The position numbers and the translations under genes are program-made. A stretch of 64,000 bases of DNA, taken from positions 868,001 to 932,000 of the forward strand of contig CASHTG010000016.1 in assembly GCA_949357655.1 (NCBI GenBank), written 5' to 3'. Origin of the DNA: Parascedosporium putredinis (Eukaryota > Ascomycota > Sordariomycetes > Microascales > Microascaceae). The notes beneath the pieces are model-generated. The model ran no database searches. It had not been told where the DNA came from and saw only the letters and a program-made list of their open reading frames with translations. Below, piece by piece: positions 34,512 through 46,684 of the stretch; position 1 is the stretch's first letter; each line of letters opens with the position of its first letter.

Positions 34512-37098
34512 CCTTCCCCTTTCCCCCAAACGTGTTCAATGACCAAGTTCTATATATCCATTGATTTATTTGTCAAGCGTAAAAGCCCCCAATTGTTCTC
34601 CCTTTGCCGGAAAGACAGCACCTGGGACTGGCGCCCGGCGGAGGAGAAGAGGTTTGCGCACTGTAGATCCAATGTACCTCCAGATTGATACTTGTACAAG
34701 TGTTGATGAGGCGAAGTACGAAGTATCATTGAGGCCACGCAGGTGCTGGGGGATTGGTTGCGTTGCTCCGGGCTGCACAGGGAAATCAAAGCGGCGGTGC
34801 TCAACAAGTCGCCCATGCACCTTTTTCTCCCCTTCTTTCCTTGAAATACTTTGGTCAACGCCCCGAAGTAATGGTGTCGTGCTCCGACAAGTGCTGGGCC
34901 ACTATTACTTGTACTTGTAGGCCAGGCCAGCCAAGCAGCTCCTATCAATGGTCGGTGAGGCTGGAATTTCGGCGAGTTTACCAGGGTTCGTCCCGGCTTG
35001 CCTGGGTCCTAGGTTCAATCCCGCTGGCAGCTGAACCCAAGTCCGATTCGAACCTCAACGCCCTCAATATGCTCACGGGAACCGCCGCTAACCTCTACCC
35101 CGAAAGACTCCGACCGGGGGTTGTTGGAAAGAGAGTCAGTGATGGACAGCCTCTTGAGAATGGCTATGATCGCTTCGGTGAAGCATTCACTGCCATGCCC
35201 TCAAAATCTCCATGTATCAATGACTGTTGCCCCAAACGTAGGGTTTCCTCTTCTCGTATTGTCCTTTCTTCTTGAGCTGTACTTGCCATTATCTCCGCAT
35301 TCTTTACCAAACTCGGCTTGACATCTGCTTTGGGAGGCCCTAGACGCCTTTCGATCCAATCCGAGCACAACTAAAGGCTGAAGCTTGCTCAAAAGACGAC
35401 GATTCCCTTCTTTCCATGCCAAACCCATGGCTCTGATATCAAACCAAGCCGTTCCTCTTGCCTCATGACAATTGCCTGGAAAAGAGATCTCCCTGCCCTG
35501 TCTTTTTTTCTTTCTTTTTTTTTCTCTTTTTTTTTCTTTCTTTTTTATTGGGGGCGCGGGGCGTAACTGGGACAAGGGGACCGGCGTGTGAAACCCTTGT
35601 TTATAATACTTGACGAGAAAAGTGCCTGCAGAACTATATTTCACATTCCTTTGTGTCGATAATCCTTGACTCCTTGATTTCGAGTGGTCGCCTGCCTTTT
35701 CGATATGGCCCTGATTCCTGATTCAACCTTGGACTTGCAGCGCTCGTTGGCCGCAGCGGCGTCCCGTTCCCCAGAGCGTAGCATTGATAGTCGAAATAGC
35801 CCGTAATAATTGCTATTCCTGAAAACTTGAAATCAGTTGGTTGATGGCACGGCTCCCCCAAACCTCCCTGAATTCGAGATGATCTCATCGACTCGCATCA
35901 GGTCTCGGTGGCCCCCGATTCCTTGCGATAAGCCCAACTTGGCCGGGACTTTTAGGCCTGGCCTTGTTTCTCAGCCACATGGCAATACCTGAGACAGCAA
36001 GTGTTCCCAACCACTTCCCACTATCGAGTCTCGACACAAATCATCTCATCTCCAGTGATTCTTTCGCCTTCTCGTCCGCTCCCCCCGCCCTACCCCCGTG
36101 TATTCTCTTTTCAGTTGACATCCTTTCCGAGTCTTCTTCTTTCTTTCTTTTTCACCTTTTCGGTGCTGGTATTTCCACAAGCCTCCGAGTCTTGAACGTT
36201 TCCCTTTACCCCTGCAGACGGGCTAAATTTCGTATCGTCCCCGCCTTGAGATGGGTGCTGATGCTGGATCAATGTTCAGCAGTACCTCGTTCGCTGTAAT
36301 TTCACAGTAATTTCACGGGGCAAAGTTGATAGTCAGGCCTAGGCCGATCCTCGAGAGAGTCGATGTGGGCTGGCTCCACGGCTTACCCGGATCATCATGC
36401 TGCCCTCCACTGTGAGCTAAGGTGGAGCCGGGAGGCAACCAGGAGGGGGCCAAGTGTTGGATTCGCTTCACGCTCGCTCCTATCGAAACTCGTGTAGTGG
36501 AAATACGAAAGCAACCTTCATGACGAAAGATGTTAATTGCCATGCCGAAGCCGCCCTCCTAGTTCGGCTGATTGGGGCTATCGCCCCTTGTCTTTCACTT
36601 TTTATTTTTGTTCCCCTTGAATCGGTGCTTTTTCTTCATCTTCACATGGCCGATGGCCTTAGCCTGCAGTAATCTCGGATGTCAGAGTTCAGGTCTGGCC
36701 ATGCAATGGTGCCGGATGTCATTGTCCATGGTCGCAACGCGCAGAGTACGTCTGTCCCTCTTCCTTGGAGAGTTTGGGCCGACTGTCTGGAAGGCTGAGC
36801 AAGCATCCATTTCCATTTCTAACGAACCCGCGGCCTCTTTTTATCGAGTACCGCGAATCCAAATATTCGGCGACGCCCCAAATGAAGCTGTCTTCTTGCC
36901 GAATAACGCTGCGGCTGATACGAGCTTTCGGGGGTCGTGTGGCTTGGATTGCTGTGTCGAAGCGAGATCGCCAAAAGCCCGTGATCGACTAGTATCGGCT
37001 ACCGCATATCCATCCATACATGCGCGTTTCTACTAGCATTAAATCTCACCCATCGGCGCGGACATGGAAATGCGCCTATGTGCCCGCGGAGGAGGTAC

Positions 37099-37122
37099 AG
37101 GTGCAGGTGCAGGTGCAGGTGC
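37099..37122. repeat. AGGTGC x4 tandem repeat
   Basis: Four perfect copies of a 6-nt unit (AGGTGC) in otherwise unremarkable intergenic sequence. Confidence 0.9.
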
Positions 37123-38802
37123 AACACGATACCACCATTGGTTTTGCTTTTCATCATCCATATTCATGAATACGTGGAATTCTCTTCCATTTCTTCGTCG
37201 GCTCCCATAGCTCTTCGTACACTGACTGTATGCAATCAACAAACGACAAGACGAATTCCGAGAGCTGTACACTGGATGGGATGTTTTTGGCCGAACTTGA
37301 CCTCTTTGCTTCGGGATTTTATGAAGCCCTTTTGTTTCCATTCATGAACGGGCAACATGGGCAGGCCAGAGCCGAGAATGTTCAATTTGGTCAATTCATC
37401 GACACCGTCGTTGATAGGAGCCCCTGCCATGTTCCGGGACACGCGTATTGCTTGATGTGATTGATTGATCAATGGTCTGCCTGTCTGTCCAGAAAGGGGA
37501 GACTAGCGCTAATTCCGCTGAAATGCGGGGACTGGAACGCTGGGCTGGGGGTTGTGGAGTCTTGGAAGTCCTAGGAATTTCAAACTGTGCTGCGGCCCAC
37601 CAACCGACGACGTCGGCTTTAACGAGTCCTAGAACAGTGAACCCTCAATCAATGTTCTCCACCGCCCACTGGCGGCGTTGTCACCAACCACATGCAGTGC
37701 TCTCTCGGCTCCTGTGCGAGGGCCAGGCACCGCCTGGCGACGGAGCGAGCAAGAGACGGCTTGGGCAGAATTTGCCAAGAGCACCTGCGAAGAGATCGTT
37801 GGCTTGGGAGGAAAAGTGCCTTGAGCTTTGTTCGTGGGTCATGTGGAACCCAACAGAGTGGACCTGACACGGCTAGTCCGTTCCTTTTTCCTCCTCCTCC
37901 TCTCTCTCTTCCTTGCACGCTGGGTTTGAAAGAAAGGAGAGCTTGGTGATGAGCGAGGGGGCCAATCAAGGGGCCCTTGGCGACGTCCTCACCGCTCGCA
38001 TCATACCCAACTGCCAGCCTATTGCTGCAGCACCGCTGGCTATGAGTTCATCAACATCCATTACTACCAATAGTTATGCTGCATCCAGTATTCAGGGCCT
38101 CCCCAGCGTGAACACCGGATTGGCTCAAGTTTCGGCACTCAGGACGTCAAACGCTCTCTCTATGATATAATAGTTGATGCTCCCCACTGTCTGGATCTGG
38201 GTACTGTCTGAGGTTGCCCTTTGCATGTGTCATGTGGCTCGATCGCTCATCCGACCAAAGATGACGATACCAAGATACCCTGAGCAGGGTCTTGACACTG
38301 ATAATAGTACATTCATCAATGGGGGCCAACAACCTCGAGGCGAGTGTACCTTAGTATACGGTGCGCATTAAGTCACCAGAGATCGATTGCACTGTTGCTA
38401 GAGAAAGCCCCAAGCTCTCGATTCAATACTCCTGACGAGGGTCCGTTTTTATGCATGGTCTGTGCACGAAAGAACGCGAGCGGCCTGGCTGCCAGTGCCA
38501 AGTGCACGCCCAGCTGCTCTGCACGTGAGCTGCCTGCGGCTTCGCGACCGAAATTTTGAAGGTTCGAACTTTTGACGTGGTGCGCATCGGACGACAACGA
38601 CGACGACTTGGACCAGCGCCGGGCCGTACCCTTATCGTGCCTCATCCCAATTGACTATTCCCCTCTAACGCAAGGCCTCGAAAATAGCGGAGGAGGTGGC
38701 CCTTTCCGAGGCTTAATCACCGTCCAATCTCCCGCTCCCTAACTACCTTCCGCTTTTTAGCCTCCTTCTTTTTCTCTCGTTGCCTCGTTCTTAGCAATAG
38801 CC

Positions 38803-40049
38803 ATGGACAAGCTCGTTCAGCGCACCGTCAAGGCCGAGAGGCAGGTCATCCGCCGCCTAAAGAAGCAGAACAACAAGTCCTACCGCCACGAGTACCGCGA
38901 TCGCGTCCGCCGCGCCAAGTCCGCCCTCGAGGATCTCAACAAGAACGTGTCCGAGGCGAGGCGCGCCCGCCACGAAAGCTGGGAGCTTGGCCCCTGGCCC
39001 CGAACCGCAGCGCCGACCTCGGCCACGGCGTCGTGACTGAGCACGCCAGGACGGCGAAACAAACTGCCGAGTTCCTGCTTCGTCCGTTCGAGGTCGAAGC
39101 GCGCTGCGGCTGGGCCGGCGGCGCGAGGTTCCTTAACCTCGCTGTGGGGGATCGGGTTGTCATCACAGAGGGGCATGACAAGGGCAAGATTGATACCATC
39201 ACCACTGTCAACCGTGCTACGGGGACTGTTGAGCTTAGCGAGAATGGCAAGGTACGGATTGGATCCCTTTTTCCATGAGGGGAGGGGACGTTGAGCTCCG
39301 CGAGCTCTTCTTCCCCTCTCACCGAGATCTCTCAAAATGGGTGTGGTTTCATTTTTTTTTCTCCAGGCTAGCTAACACAACCCTCTCCGTCTTCTATAGC
39401 TCGTCGCGAAATCCCCGACTGGCTGATCGGAAAGAAGATTAGCGGCGAACAGTCCTACCCCGACCGCTCTGTTTCGCCCATGGCCATCCCCATCTCCGCC
39501 ATCCGCCTCGTCCACCCCATCACCGACCCCGAGACCGGCGTCACCCGCGACGTTATCGTCCGCTCCCTTCGCCACGCCAACATCCGCCGCGACCAACTGA
39601 CCAAGTCCACCGAGTGGGACCGCTACGTTCCCGGCCTCAACGTCATCATCCCCTGGCCCGAGAAGACCGACCCCGAAGAGGTCCACCACGCGGGCGACAC
39701 CGCTCGCAAGGACGCCTCCGAAGCCACCTTTATCCCTACTCTCCTCCGCCCTCCCATGCCCCATACCCTCATCAACGAGCTCAGGAATCAGTACTCGCGC
39801 TTCAGGACCCGCCACGAACCTTGGTACCTCGAGAAGAAGCAGGCCGAGGCCGACATGGCCAAGGAGCAGAAGAAGGCCGTCGCTACCATGCTCACGCCGC
39901 TCGAGGAGTTTAACAGGAGACAGAGGGAGCTTAAGAGGAGCGTCGGCCAACCCGTCCTCACCGAGGCCATGATGGAGAAGCTTGGTGCTGTAATTGCGAA
40001 AAACAGGACGAGGATTCTCGAATCTTCGGGCATCTCCAAATCGTCGTAA
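38803..40049 (+). CDS. MRPL40: Mitochondrial large-subunit ribosomal protein uL24m (MRPL40)
   Basis: KOW-domain protein of the mitochondrial 54S subunit. Exons are 38803-39251 and 39400-40049. The N-terminus is basic (MDKLVQRTVKAERQVIRRLK), suited to mitochondrial import and rRNA binding. The KOW motif is VGDRVVITEGHDKGKIDTI followed by VNRATGTV. After the intron comes LVAK-S-PDWLIGKK, then IPISAIRLVHPITDPETG and a long fungal-specific C-terminal extension with RYVPGLNVIIPWP. Two missing bases break the frame, at CCCC 38991-38994 and CCCC 39413-39416. Correction gives 366 residues. Uncorrected, the gene would look like a 77-residue peptide followed by two unrelated frames. It converges with ELP1 over a 404-nt spacer. 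Confidence 0.92.
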
Positions 40050-40453
40050 AATGGGACAACACCAACTAAGCCTCTGAAGGTTATGCCCATTACTCCGCTC
40101 GCAACGATGGGGAGAGAGACGGCTGTGGGTGATGCAGAGGAGGGTTTGGGAGAAGGAGAAGGTCAATCATGTACGTTTGGTAAGGTTGGTTCTGGGGATC
40201 TCGGAGAGAGATGAGAAAATATGTACTAAAAATCGCATATAGACGGAGACGTTAAATTTTCTTTTTCCCTCTCTGTGCGGCCTCTCTCTTGAGGCCTCGC
40301 AGTGAATGTATTCTATACAATGTATTCCACCCTCTAGCTTTAGCTTCTTGCGCATTTTTTCAGTTTCCTTCCATCTTGTACCTTGTGTCCAAGCCCCCTC
40401 GCCTAACGCCTAGCCAGCTTTCATCCCCTCATCCTCCTCACAGCCCAATTCCC
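40050..40453. other. Convergent spacer uL24m / ELP1
   Basis: About 400 nt holding both 3' UTRs. No gene or repeat seen. Confidence 0.5.
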
Positions 40454-43400
40454 TCATCCCAGGAGGGTCAATCTCTCTATCCCCGTAATCACAGGTGGAA
40501 CCTGTTTCTTGCCTTGGCTCTCGAGCAGATCATGCAGCACTGCGTCCGCGCCGGTGGGCTTGAACATGCCCTCCTCAGCCTGCTCGGCCTCGGGCTTCTC
40601 CTCCGGCGGGAAGACCCTTTCGATGGCCACTTTGCAAGCGGCCACCACGTCGGCTATGAGGGCCTCCAACGCCCTGGCCCTCTCCTGCATGCTCCTCCGC
40701 ACGAGGGCAAACACAAGTCTTTCTACCTCGCCCTTGGCGCCTTCAACTCTCTCTACGAGCCTACGGACGCTATTGACCAAGTATTCCTCTTCGTAGACCG
40801 TGCCTTTACGACCCCTGGCCCTCTTCTTCTCCTCTCGCCGCCTGTTCTTGCTAGTAGCGCGGCTGACGCCCGTTCCTACGGTGCCGACGCTGCCAGATTT
40901 TCCGGTGTAGCGGGTGAACAGACTGGCACTCGTGCTGACTCTGGAGCTAGCCGCAATGGAGATGTCGTCAGGAATATCTGCGCCACCAGCACGCTCACCC
41001 TCGTAGAACGAGAGAGGGTCTTCGGCAGCGCGCTTCCGAAGCTCGAGAATGCGAGGGACCTGAGCGCCAAGCTGGGACTTGCAGTCTGCGAGGAATTCGG
41101 TACTGCTGCTCAGAGCCTCTGTGATGCCGGAGTCGACGGCGGTAGGTAACAAGTGGGATGCGCCTTTTCGGGAGACAAGGCGCATGGCATCGGCAAAGTG
41201 GTAGCCCTTGCAAAGGCACTTGACAGCCATCTCGAGGGAGTCGAGGTATTCGGCATGGATGACAGCGGCGGAGGCGTAATCCTTTGCCTCCCAAAGAGCC
41301 TCTGCTAAATCTTGAGCAAGTTCGCTGACAGCTGCGCTGGACATGGGCGGGGCTTGCTGTTGCGAGGTGAAGAGGCACTCCTGCCAACAGTTTGCACCCG
41401 CGGAGCGATAGCAACTAGTCGCTTGTTGGTAGTTGTTCAAGGACTCGTAGGCGAGGCCAGCCTCTCTGAATTGTGACATGGCCTCCAGATATTCAGCATA
41501 AATCTCCATGATGGCGTCGTGCCGCTCCTGGTCATAACGATATAGCTGCAAGGCGCTTTGATATAAAATGTGCTTGCTAGTGTACTTCTTCAATTCTTCA
41601 AAGGCATTCAGCTCTTTCAGGTGTGATAGTGCCTTCTCGCGTCTCGTTAGATGATCATCAATGGTGAAGCGACGCCGAAGCTCGTTCATCTCATGCAGAC
41701 CCTGAACAAAGGTAGATATTCTCGAGGATCCTTTTGCGCCTGTTGAGCAACTAGCAAGGTAAGCTCAAGGTCGTATAGTCCTAGCGCGTGCTCATACAGC
41801 CTGTTGACGTCAACCAGGAAGCAGATATGCTCGACTGCCTTCTCCGCGAGGCTCTCGTCTTCCCTCATGAGCCCAGCAACGAGAGTCAAGCCGTCGTCTA
41901 GAGCGGGTGGGGTTTTGCAGACGTGGGCAGTGATGATATTTTGAAGATTGGTCGATTTACGGGACCGGAGTCCGCGTAGGACGGCATCGCATATCCTGTT
42001 AATTTTTGATGTTGGTTCATCAGCGGTCTCTGTGGTTGGGTCTTGCGCTTCACTAGTTCCGTTGGCTGCCTGCTTTTGCGGCTTCGTATTTTTGTACATA
42101 GTTTGAGAGACATCTTCTTCCCTAAAGAGACTGTTAGACAAGGCTGGAAAAGCAGTAGACGCGTGCGTGCAGGTTCGGGATCAGAAGGTTAGGATCTTAC
42201 TTGAGAGACGAAAGGAAAAGATCGATATAAGTGACATCCTCGAGCTGATCGAGGAATGAATCCACGTTTGTTAGAAACTGTGCCGGCCGGTGATCATATA
42301 AAATGTTCATATCCACCCGCTGCGTGCGGCAATACGCGAATGCTCGCTTATAGTTCTTATCTTCAATGAGGAGCCTGATACCTGCAACGACCATGGCCCT
42401 TGGGAAGATGGTTTCAATATTGCCCCTAGGCATCTGTAGGATAAGGCTCATGTTGGTGGGTATGGCGGTCACAAGGCGTGCCCCTCGCTCGATACTCCTA
42501 CACCTCTCGTCCACCTCTGGATCATCCGTCGGGACCTCCATATCGGAAGGATCGTCGAGGTGGATAAATTTGACGAGATGGTTATTGGTTGTGAAGATGA
42601 TATGATCCGGGGTGACGAGAAACGACGTGCAGTTCTTCGCAAGGACCTTGTTGTTAGCATGGAGATGGCCGTTCCTGGATAAACCGATGGCGATAGGCTC
42701 TTCATTGGTGGTGATGAGTCGGTTCCAGGGAAGAAAGCCATTGAATCTAACATCAAGAGGTTCGGTTGAACCCCCGAGACGGATTGAATGCTGCCACCGC
42801 GGCCTTGGATGTAACCCCTAATGGCTGACCCGTCGAAATATGTCGAAGTTGTAGCGACCAAGGTTGAGGTATTAGGCGAGAGTAGGATTGGGTCAAGCCA
42901 TTGGAGGCTTGGAGTCGAGCATTCGACGAGAAACGACCGGACAAGAGTAGTATATGACTGGCCCAGGACGCTAAATTCCTTCTTTCCAGAACAGAAGATT
43001 TGCAGAAATATTTCCTCGCCAAACATGTCAGGAGAGTCGCGGATTGAGCCTTTGACGACCTGGCTGGGCGCCATACGGCGTCCCTCCTTCACTGCCCAGG
43101 AGTATATATCCACGCCTTGGGTATGCAAAACGGCAATCAAGTCATCATCATGACTCAATGCAACGTCAATAACATTGCCTTCAACGGAGAGTTCAAACAT
43201 AGACAAAGGAGGTGGCATATTGGCTGTCCTGAGCGGCGTAAGGTGCACAGTGGTGCCGTCGATGACAGCAGCCACGCCAAAGTCATTCGGAGGGGCGAGC
43301 GTTCCTTGCGTCGCCGCAAACATGTACTCGGCGAAGATGATGGAGTCTGCGACTTGTCAGATGAGGGGCAATGGTATTGAGACATCAAAACTGCGAAATG

Positions 43401-44543
43401 CTTACCACTAGTTGCGGTTGCGAGTCGAAGGGCCCTCTCAGGGTGCCACGCTACGCTCAAGGATTGGGAAGACAAGGGTATCTCTTGTTTTAAATACCAA
43501 TGGTAGTTTCCCGTCGTCCATAGCTGTATCTTGTCAGAGAAGATGACTGCTAAAACAGTCGAGTCGGAGTTCCACTCGAGCTTTATCCTCTCGCTCGCGG
43601 AGCGCAAGGTGAACTGGCCATGCCTCAAACCGTTCCTCTCAAAGAAGACAACATCAATGCGGTCCGGACATCTCTGGATGCCGGCAATGAGGTTTCCCGA
43701 AGGGCGCCAGCTCAGCGCGCTCTCCAGCCCGTCGACCGGCTCACTGACGCTATCCAGCGCTCCCTCGCGGCTATAGACTCGAATGACCCTTCGATTACCG
43801 TCCTGGATAGAGTTTACGGCAACAAACGCACCGTCCCCCTCCAACTTATAGAGGCTAGGGAGTCGTCGTTCGGACTCAGCACACCTTCATCGACCTTTTC
43901 AGGAATCGTGGGGTCTCGCATAGCTCTTGCGCCGCGGCCCTGAAACTGAGTCTCTTTCTTGCCCCATCCAACGGAAACATGCTTGAAATTTTCAAGTCAT
44001 CCACCGTCATCGTAGCCTGTGCGATGGGATCAAAGTTGCGGCCCATGAACATGACTTCGTCGGCGTTGCTGACAACAAGCAGGAGCTCTTCGTCAGGAGA
44101 CCAACGGGCGGCGGCAATGCCCTCGTCGATGGTGCCGATGACTTCGATGTGAGGCGGTTCATCGCCGAGCGCCTCGCTCTCCTTGACGACCACAATGTCT
44201 CCATTCGCGAAGACGAGGGAGGTGGTAAGAGTGTCACTAGCATGATGGATACACAGAACTCGATCCACGGGCGCATCAGGACTTGTAGCCTCGAGTTCCC
44301 ATGATGCAAAAGGTTTATCGACTCTGGACCGGGTTAGCGTGATGAGGGAGAACAATGTTTAGGTGAATGGTAGACGTACACTTCAGTTCCCTTCTCCGCA
44401 AGTCTGATGAGTTCTATCGTCGAGCTTTCTTCAGTCGGCCCAATAGCGCAAATCACTTCGTCTTGGGCGGGGTCCCAGCAGGTCCCCGTCACAGGTTTTG
44501 GGCACTCCCAGAGACCATGGCGGATAGTACGCAAATTGCGCAT
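40454..44543 (-). CDS. ELP1: Elongator complex protein 1 (ELP1/IKI3)
   Basis: Scaffold subunit of Elongator, which makes cm5/mcm5 side chains on wobble uridines of tRNAs. Four exons: 44380-44543, 43406-44323, 42201-43346 and 40454-42121. The N-terminus (MRNLRTIRHGLWECPKP) and the first beta-propeller with KHVSVGWGKKETQFQGRG are typical. A second propeller follows, then helical TPR-like repeats (DDHLTRREKALSHLKEL, SALQLYRYDQERHDAIMEIY). Near the C-terminus a basic stretch (KNRRREEKKRARGRKGT) corresponds to the tRNA-binding region, before the dimerising end. Four missing bases break the frame: AAA 43986-43988, CCCCC 43835-43839, CCCCC 42771-42775 and near 41697-41702. Corrected length is 1299 residues, the usual size. 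Catalysis itself resides in Elp3. Confidence 0.95.
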
Positions 44544-45536
44544 CGTGGGCGAGAAAGTTGTAGCCTCTACGGGGTTCTCTCCTTACGAGGGGTATATGTA
44601 ACCTGTGGAACGAACGCCCTCTTCTCTCAGCTTTCGACTCTTTGATATTATCTCGATGACTTTTTTTTTTTTTCCCTTACAACCATGAAGCTTCCATCTG
44701 GCGGGTGTGAATCCAAAGTATTTAATACATCTTTTAGAACATGCGATACTATCTGTATTTTGTACTGAGTACCGAGGTACAATTATGGAAGCTTAGGCAA
44801 CCTCTGCTCAAGAGCTGTGACCAATCAGCACTGTGTTAAACCGAAGCGTTTGCACCTTCCAATATGGAACCCACTGATCAACCACAGTATCAGACTGTTG
44901 CTAATGCACGGTTTTTTTCCATGTTTGGGAAGGTGAAGCCTCTGGCGACGCCGTTCTCCGCAAGAGTGCGGAGAAGGGAGGTCTGCTAAGCCTAGGGAGA
45001 ATAATCCTCGGCATGCCCTCGATCGTTCGGCGCTGCCGCATGACGTTACAATGGTCAGGTTGAGGTTGTGAACAACCAGCGATTATCTCGTGTCTGCCTT
45101 CTTGAACTAGAGTCGGAAAAGAGGATCTGAGCGCGGCTTCAACGAAAAATAAACGGCTGGTCGTGTAAATTTTTTCCTCCCCTCCCTTTGGCGCCCTTTG
45201 CCCCTTGGAACCTCCCCGCGACTTGTGGCGTGGTGATTGCTTCGATCGGCCCTCCGGTGCAGAAAATTCGCCTCGCTAGCATGTGTTTAGCTCAGGCCGT
45301 CAGTTGACCGAGCCCATTGATCTTTTCCACATCCGATTGCCGACGAAAGCTTTTGCTTTCTTGCTAGCCAACTTCCTCCGCATATATCACCCATCTATTT
45401 CTGCCACCTCTCATCCCGAACCTTTCTTGCGCTGCACAACAGCCCTGTTTACCTGGCGATAAATATATTTCTCCACCCCATCACATTTGATATCTTCACA
45501 TTATTGAACACCCGCGCACCTCCTCCCGTGCCCGCC
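44544..45536. promoter_or_regulatory. Divergent promoter region ELP1 / DUF3984
   Basis: 993 nt between two divergent start codons. It includes a T run at 44663-44675 and several GTAC-containing words (44760-44780). Both promoters should be here. No gene is seen. Confidence 0.45.
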
Positions 45537-46684
45537 ATGGACGAAGCCTTTAACCAACACGCCACACGGCGAAAGAACCGGTCCTCAACAAACCTCAACC
45601 GATTAACGCTAGCACCTTTGACGTCAAGGCTGCCCCTCGATGGAGTCGATAGTAACACCGAGGTTCATTTCACACAACGTGCCGAGCGCACAATATCCTA
45701 TATTGAAGGGAAATCGGCCCCCACAACCCCGAGACTCCTCTCCCGGTCCGCCGCCAGGTCTCCGACGCGAGCCCGGTTCTCACAGATGACGGGGACGTCG
45801 CTCACCAAGAGCAAATCCACTACTCACCTTGCACTCTCCACCACAAGTATCCAGGACCGTGTCGTCGTTTCTGGCACAGCCTCGCCGCTTCGGCGCCGGA
45901 AGGACGAGCAGTTGATCACGGAGTTTGCCGATCGTGATTGGCTATTCCGGACGGGTGCGCTTATGAGTAGCGAGGCCCGCGAGTTCAAGGGTCAAGCATG
46001 GCTGGTGTCGAGAGCCAGTTCAACGAGCCTAGTTGTCGCGCGAGATGACGAGGATGAGGATATTCTTGAGCAACAGTTTGAGCGCGATAGGGAGTTTGCA
46101 AGCCGGCACTCTAGCCGTAGGGGAAGCCATGCTAACCTCCTCCACCACGTCCGTTCTCCAGAGGGGAACCATCCTGGCCGCTCAGTCAGTAGACCTCACA
46201 GCCGCTCTCACAGCCGTCCACATAGTCGGCCGGAGAGCCGGGCCTATGGTTTCACACCGCTAGACCGTGCCGATTTGGACGAATACTTTGGGCAAAGCCC
46301 CGAGAGCAACGAGAATTACGCTGGTCCAGATTTTGTCAACCTGGACGAGCGCCTCGAGGCTCTTGGAAAGGAGGCCCAAGACGACGAGGCTGTGGTTCGT
46401 AAGCTCGTCCGTAGGGGCCAAGCCGGCCGAGACTCGTGGCTCGCCAATGTTTTAGGCTGGTCTCTATTCTCGGTAGAAGAGGACGACGATGAATCGGATA
46501 GCGGTGACGATACTACCGATGCCGACACAGAAGGACTTCCAACAGCGAGTAGAACGTCATCGGCAAGATCATTAGATCATCTAACAAAATTACGGGAAGA
46601 GCCTATCCCCCTCCTCAATCGGACGAGGGAGGCTGGAACGACGCTGCGTGGTTGCTCAGCGTGGCGTCGAGAGTGATACTCTGA
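45537..46684 (+). CDS. DUF3984 family protein
   Basis: Ascomycete-specific DUF3984 protein of unknown function. The chosen Met at 45537 (MDEAFNQHATRRKNRSSTNL) matches the conserved start. An in-frame Met 11 codons upstream looks non-coding. The N-terminal half is Ser/Thr/Arg-rich with GKSAPTTPRLLSRSAARSP, followed by a tract of SRPHSR/SHSRPHSRPESR repeats. The conserved C-terminal part includes VRRGQAGRDSWLANVLGWSL, then an acidic Asp/Ser cluster. A missing base in CCCCC 46607-46611 diverts the last 27 residues. Correction gives WNDAAWLLSVASRVIL and stop TGA at 46682-46684, the family's characteristic end, 382 residues. It is a single-exon gene, largely disordered and rich in potential phosphorylation sites. 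A regulatory or scaffold role would be a guess. Confidence 0.85.

Larger units (their letters stand above)
33671..38802. other. 5.1-kb divergent interval RHO1 / uL24m without recognisable genes
   Basis: Upstream region of two divergent essential genes. Noted contents are a CT microsatellite at 34494-34511, three GGATCCAT-type words clustered at 34375-34410, a TACGAAGTA word at 34717-34725, pyrimidine tracts around 35500-35550 and 36060-36160, and AGGTGC tandem copies at 37099-37122. Open frames such as 36572-37036 show no domain and no conserved-looking splice pattern. Confidence 0.5.

Noticed and set aside
34985..35035. GGTTCAATCCC resembling a tRNA T-arm
   Set aside because: The flanking bases do not pair into a 5-bp T-stem, and no D-arm or acceptor stem lies upstream.
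36572..37036. 154-residue frame with a hydrophobic start
   Set aside because: The hydrophobic part is a T-rich tract. No family resemblance and no promoter-like context.
39372..40166. 264-residue Gly/Val/Asp-rich minus-strand frame
   Set aside because: It is antisense to the second exon of uL24m, whose protein is clearly recognised.
40289..41149. 286-residue plus-strand frame
   Set aside because: It is antisense to the ELP1 C-terminal exon, which matches ELP1 over its full length.
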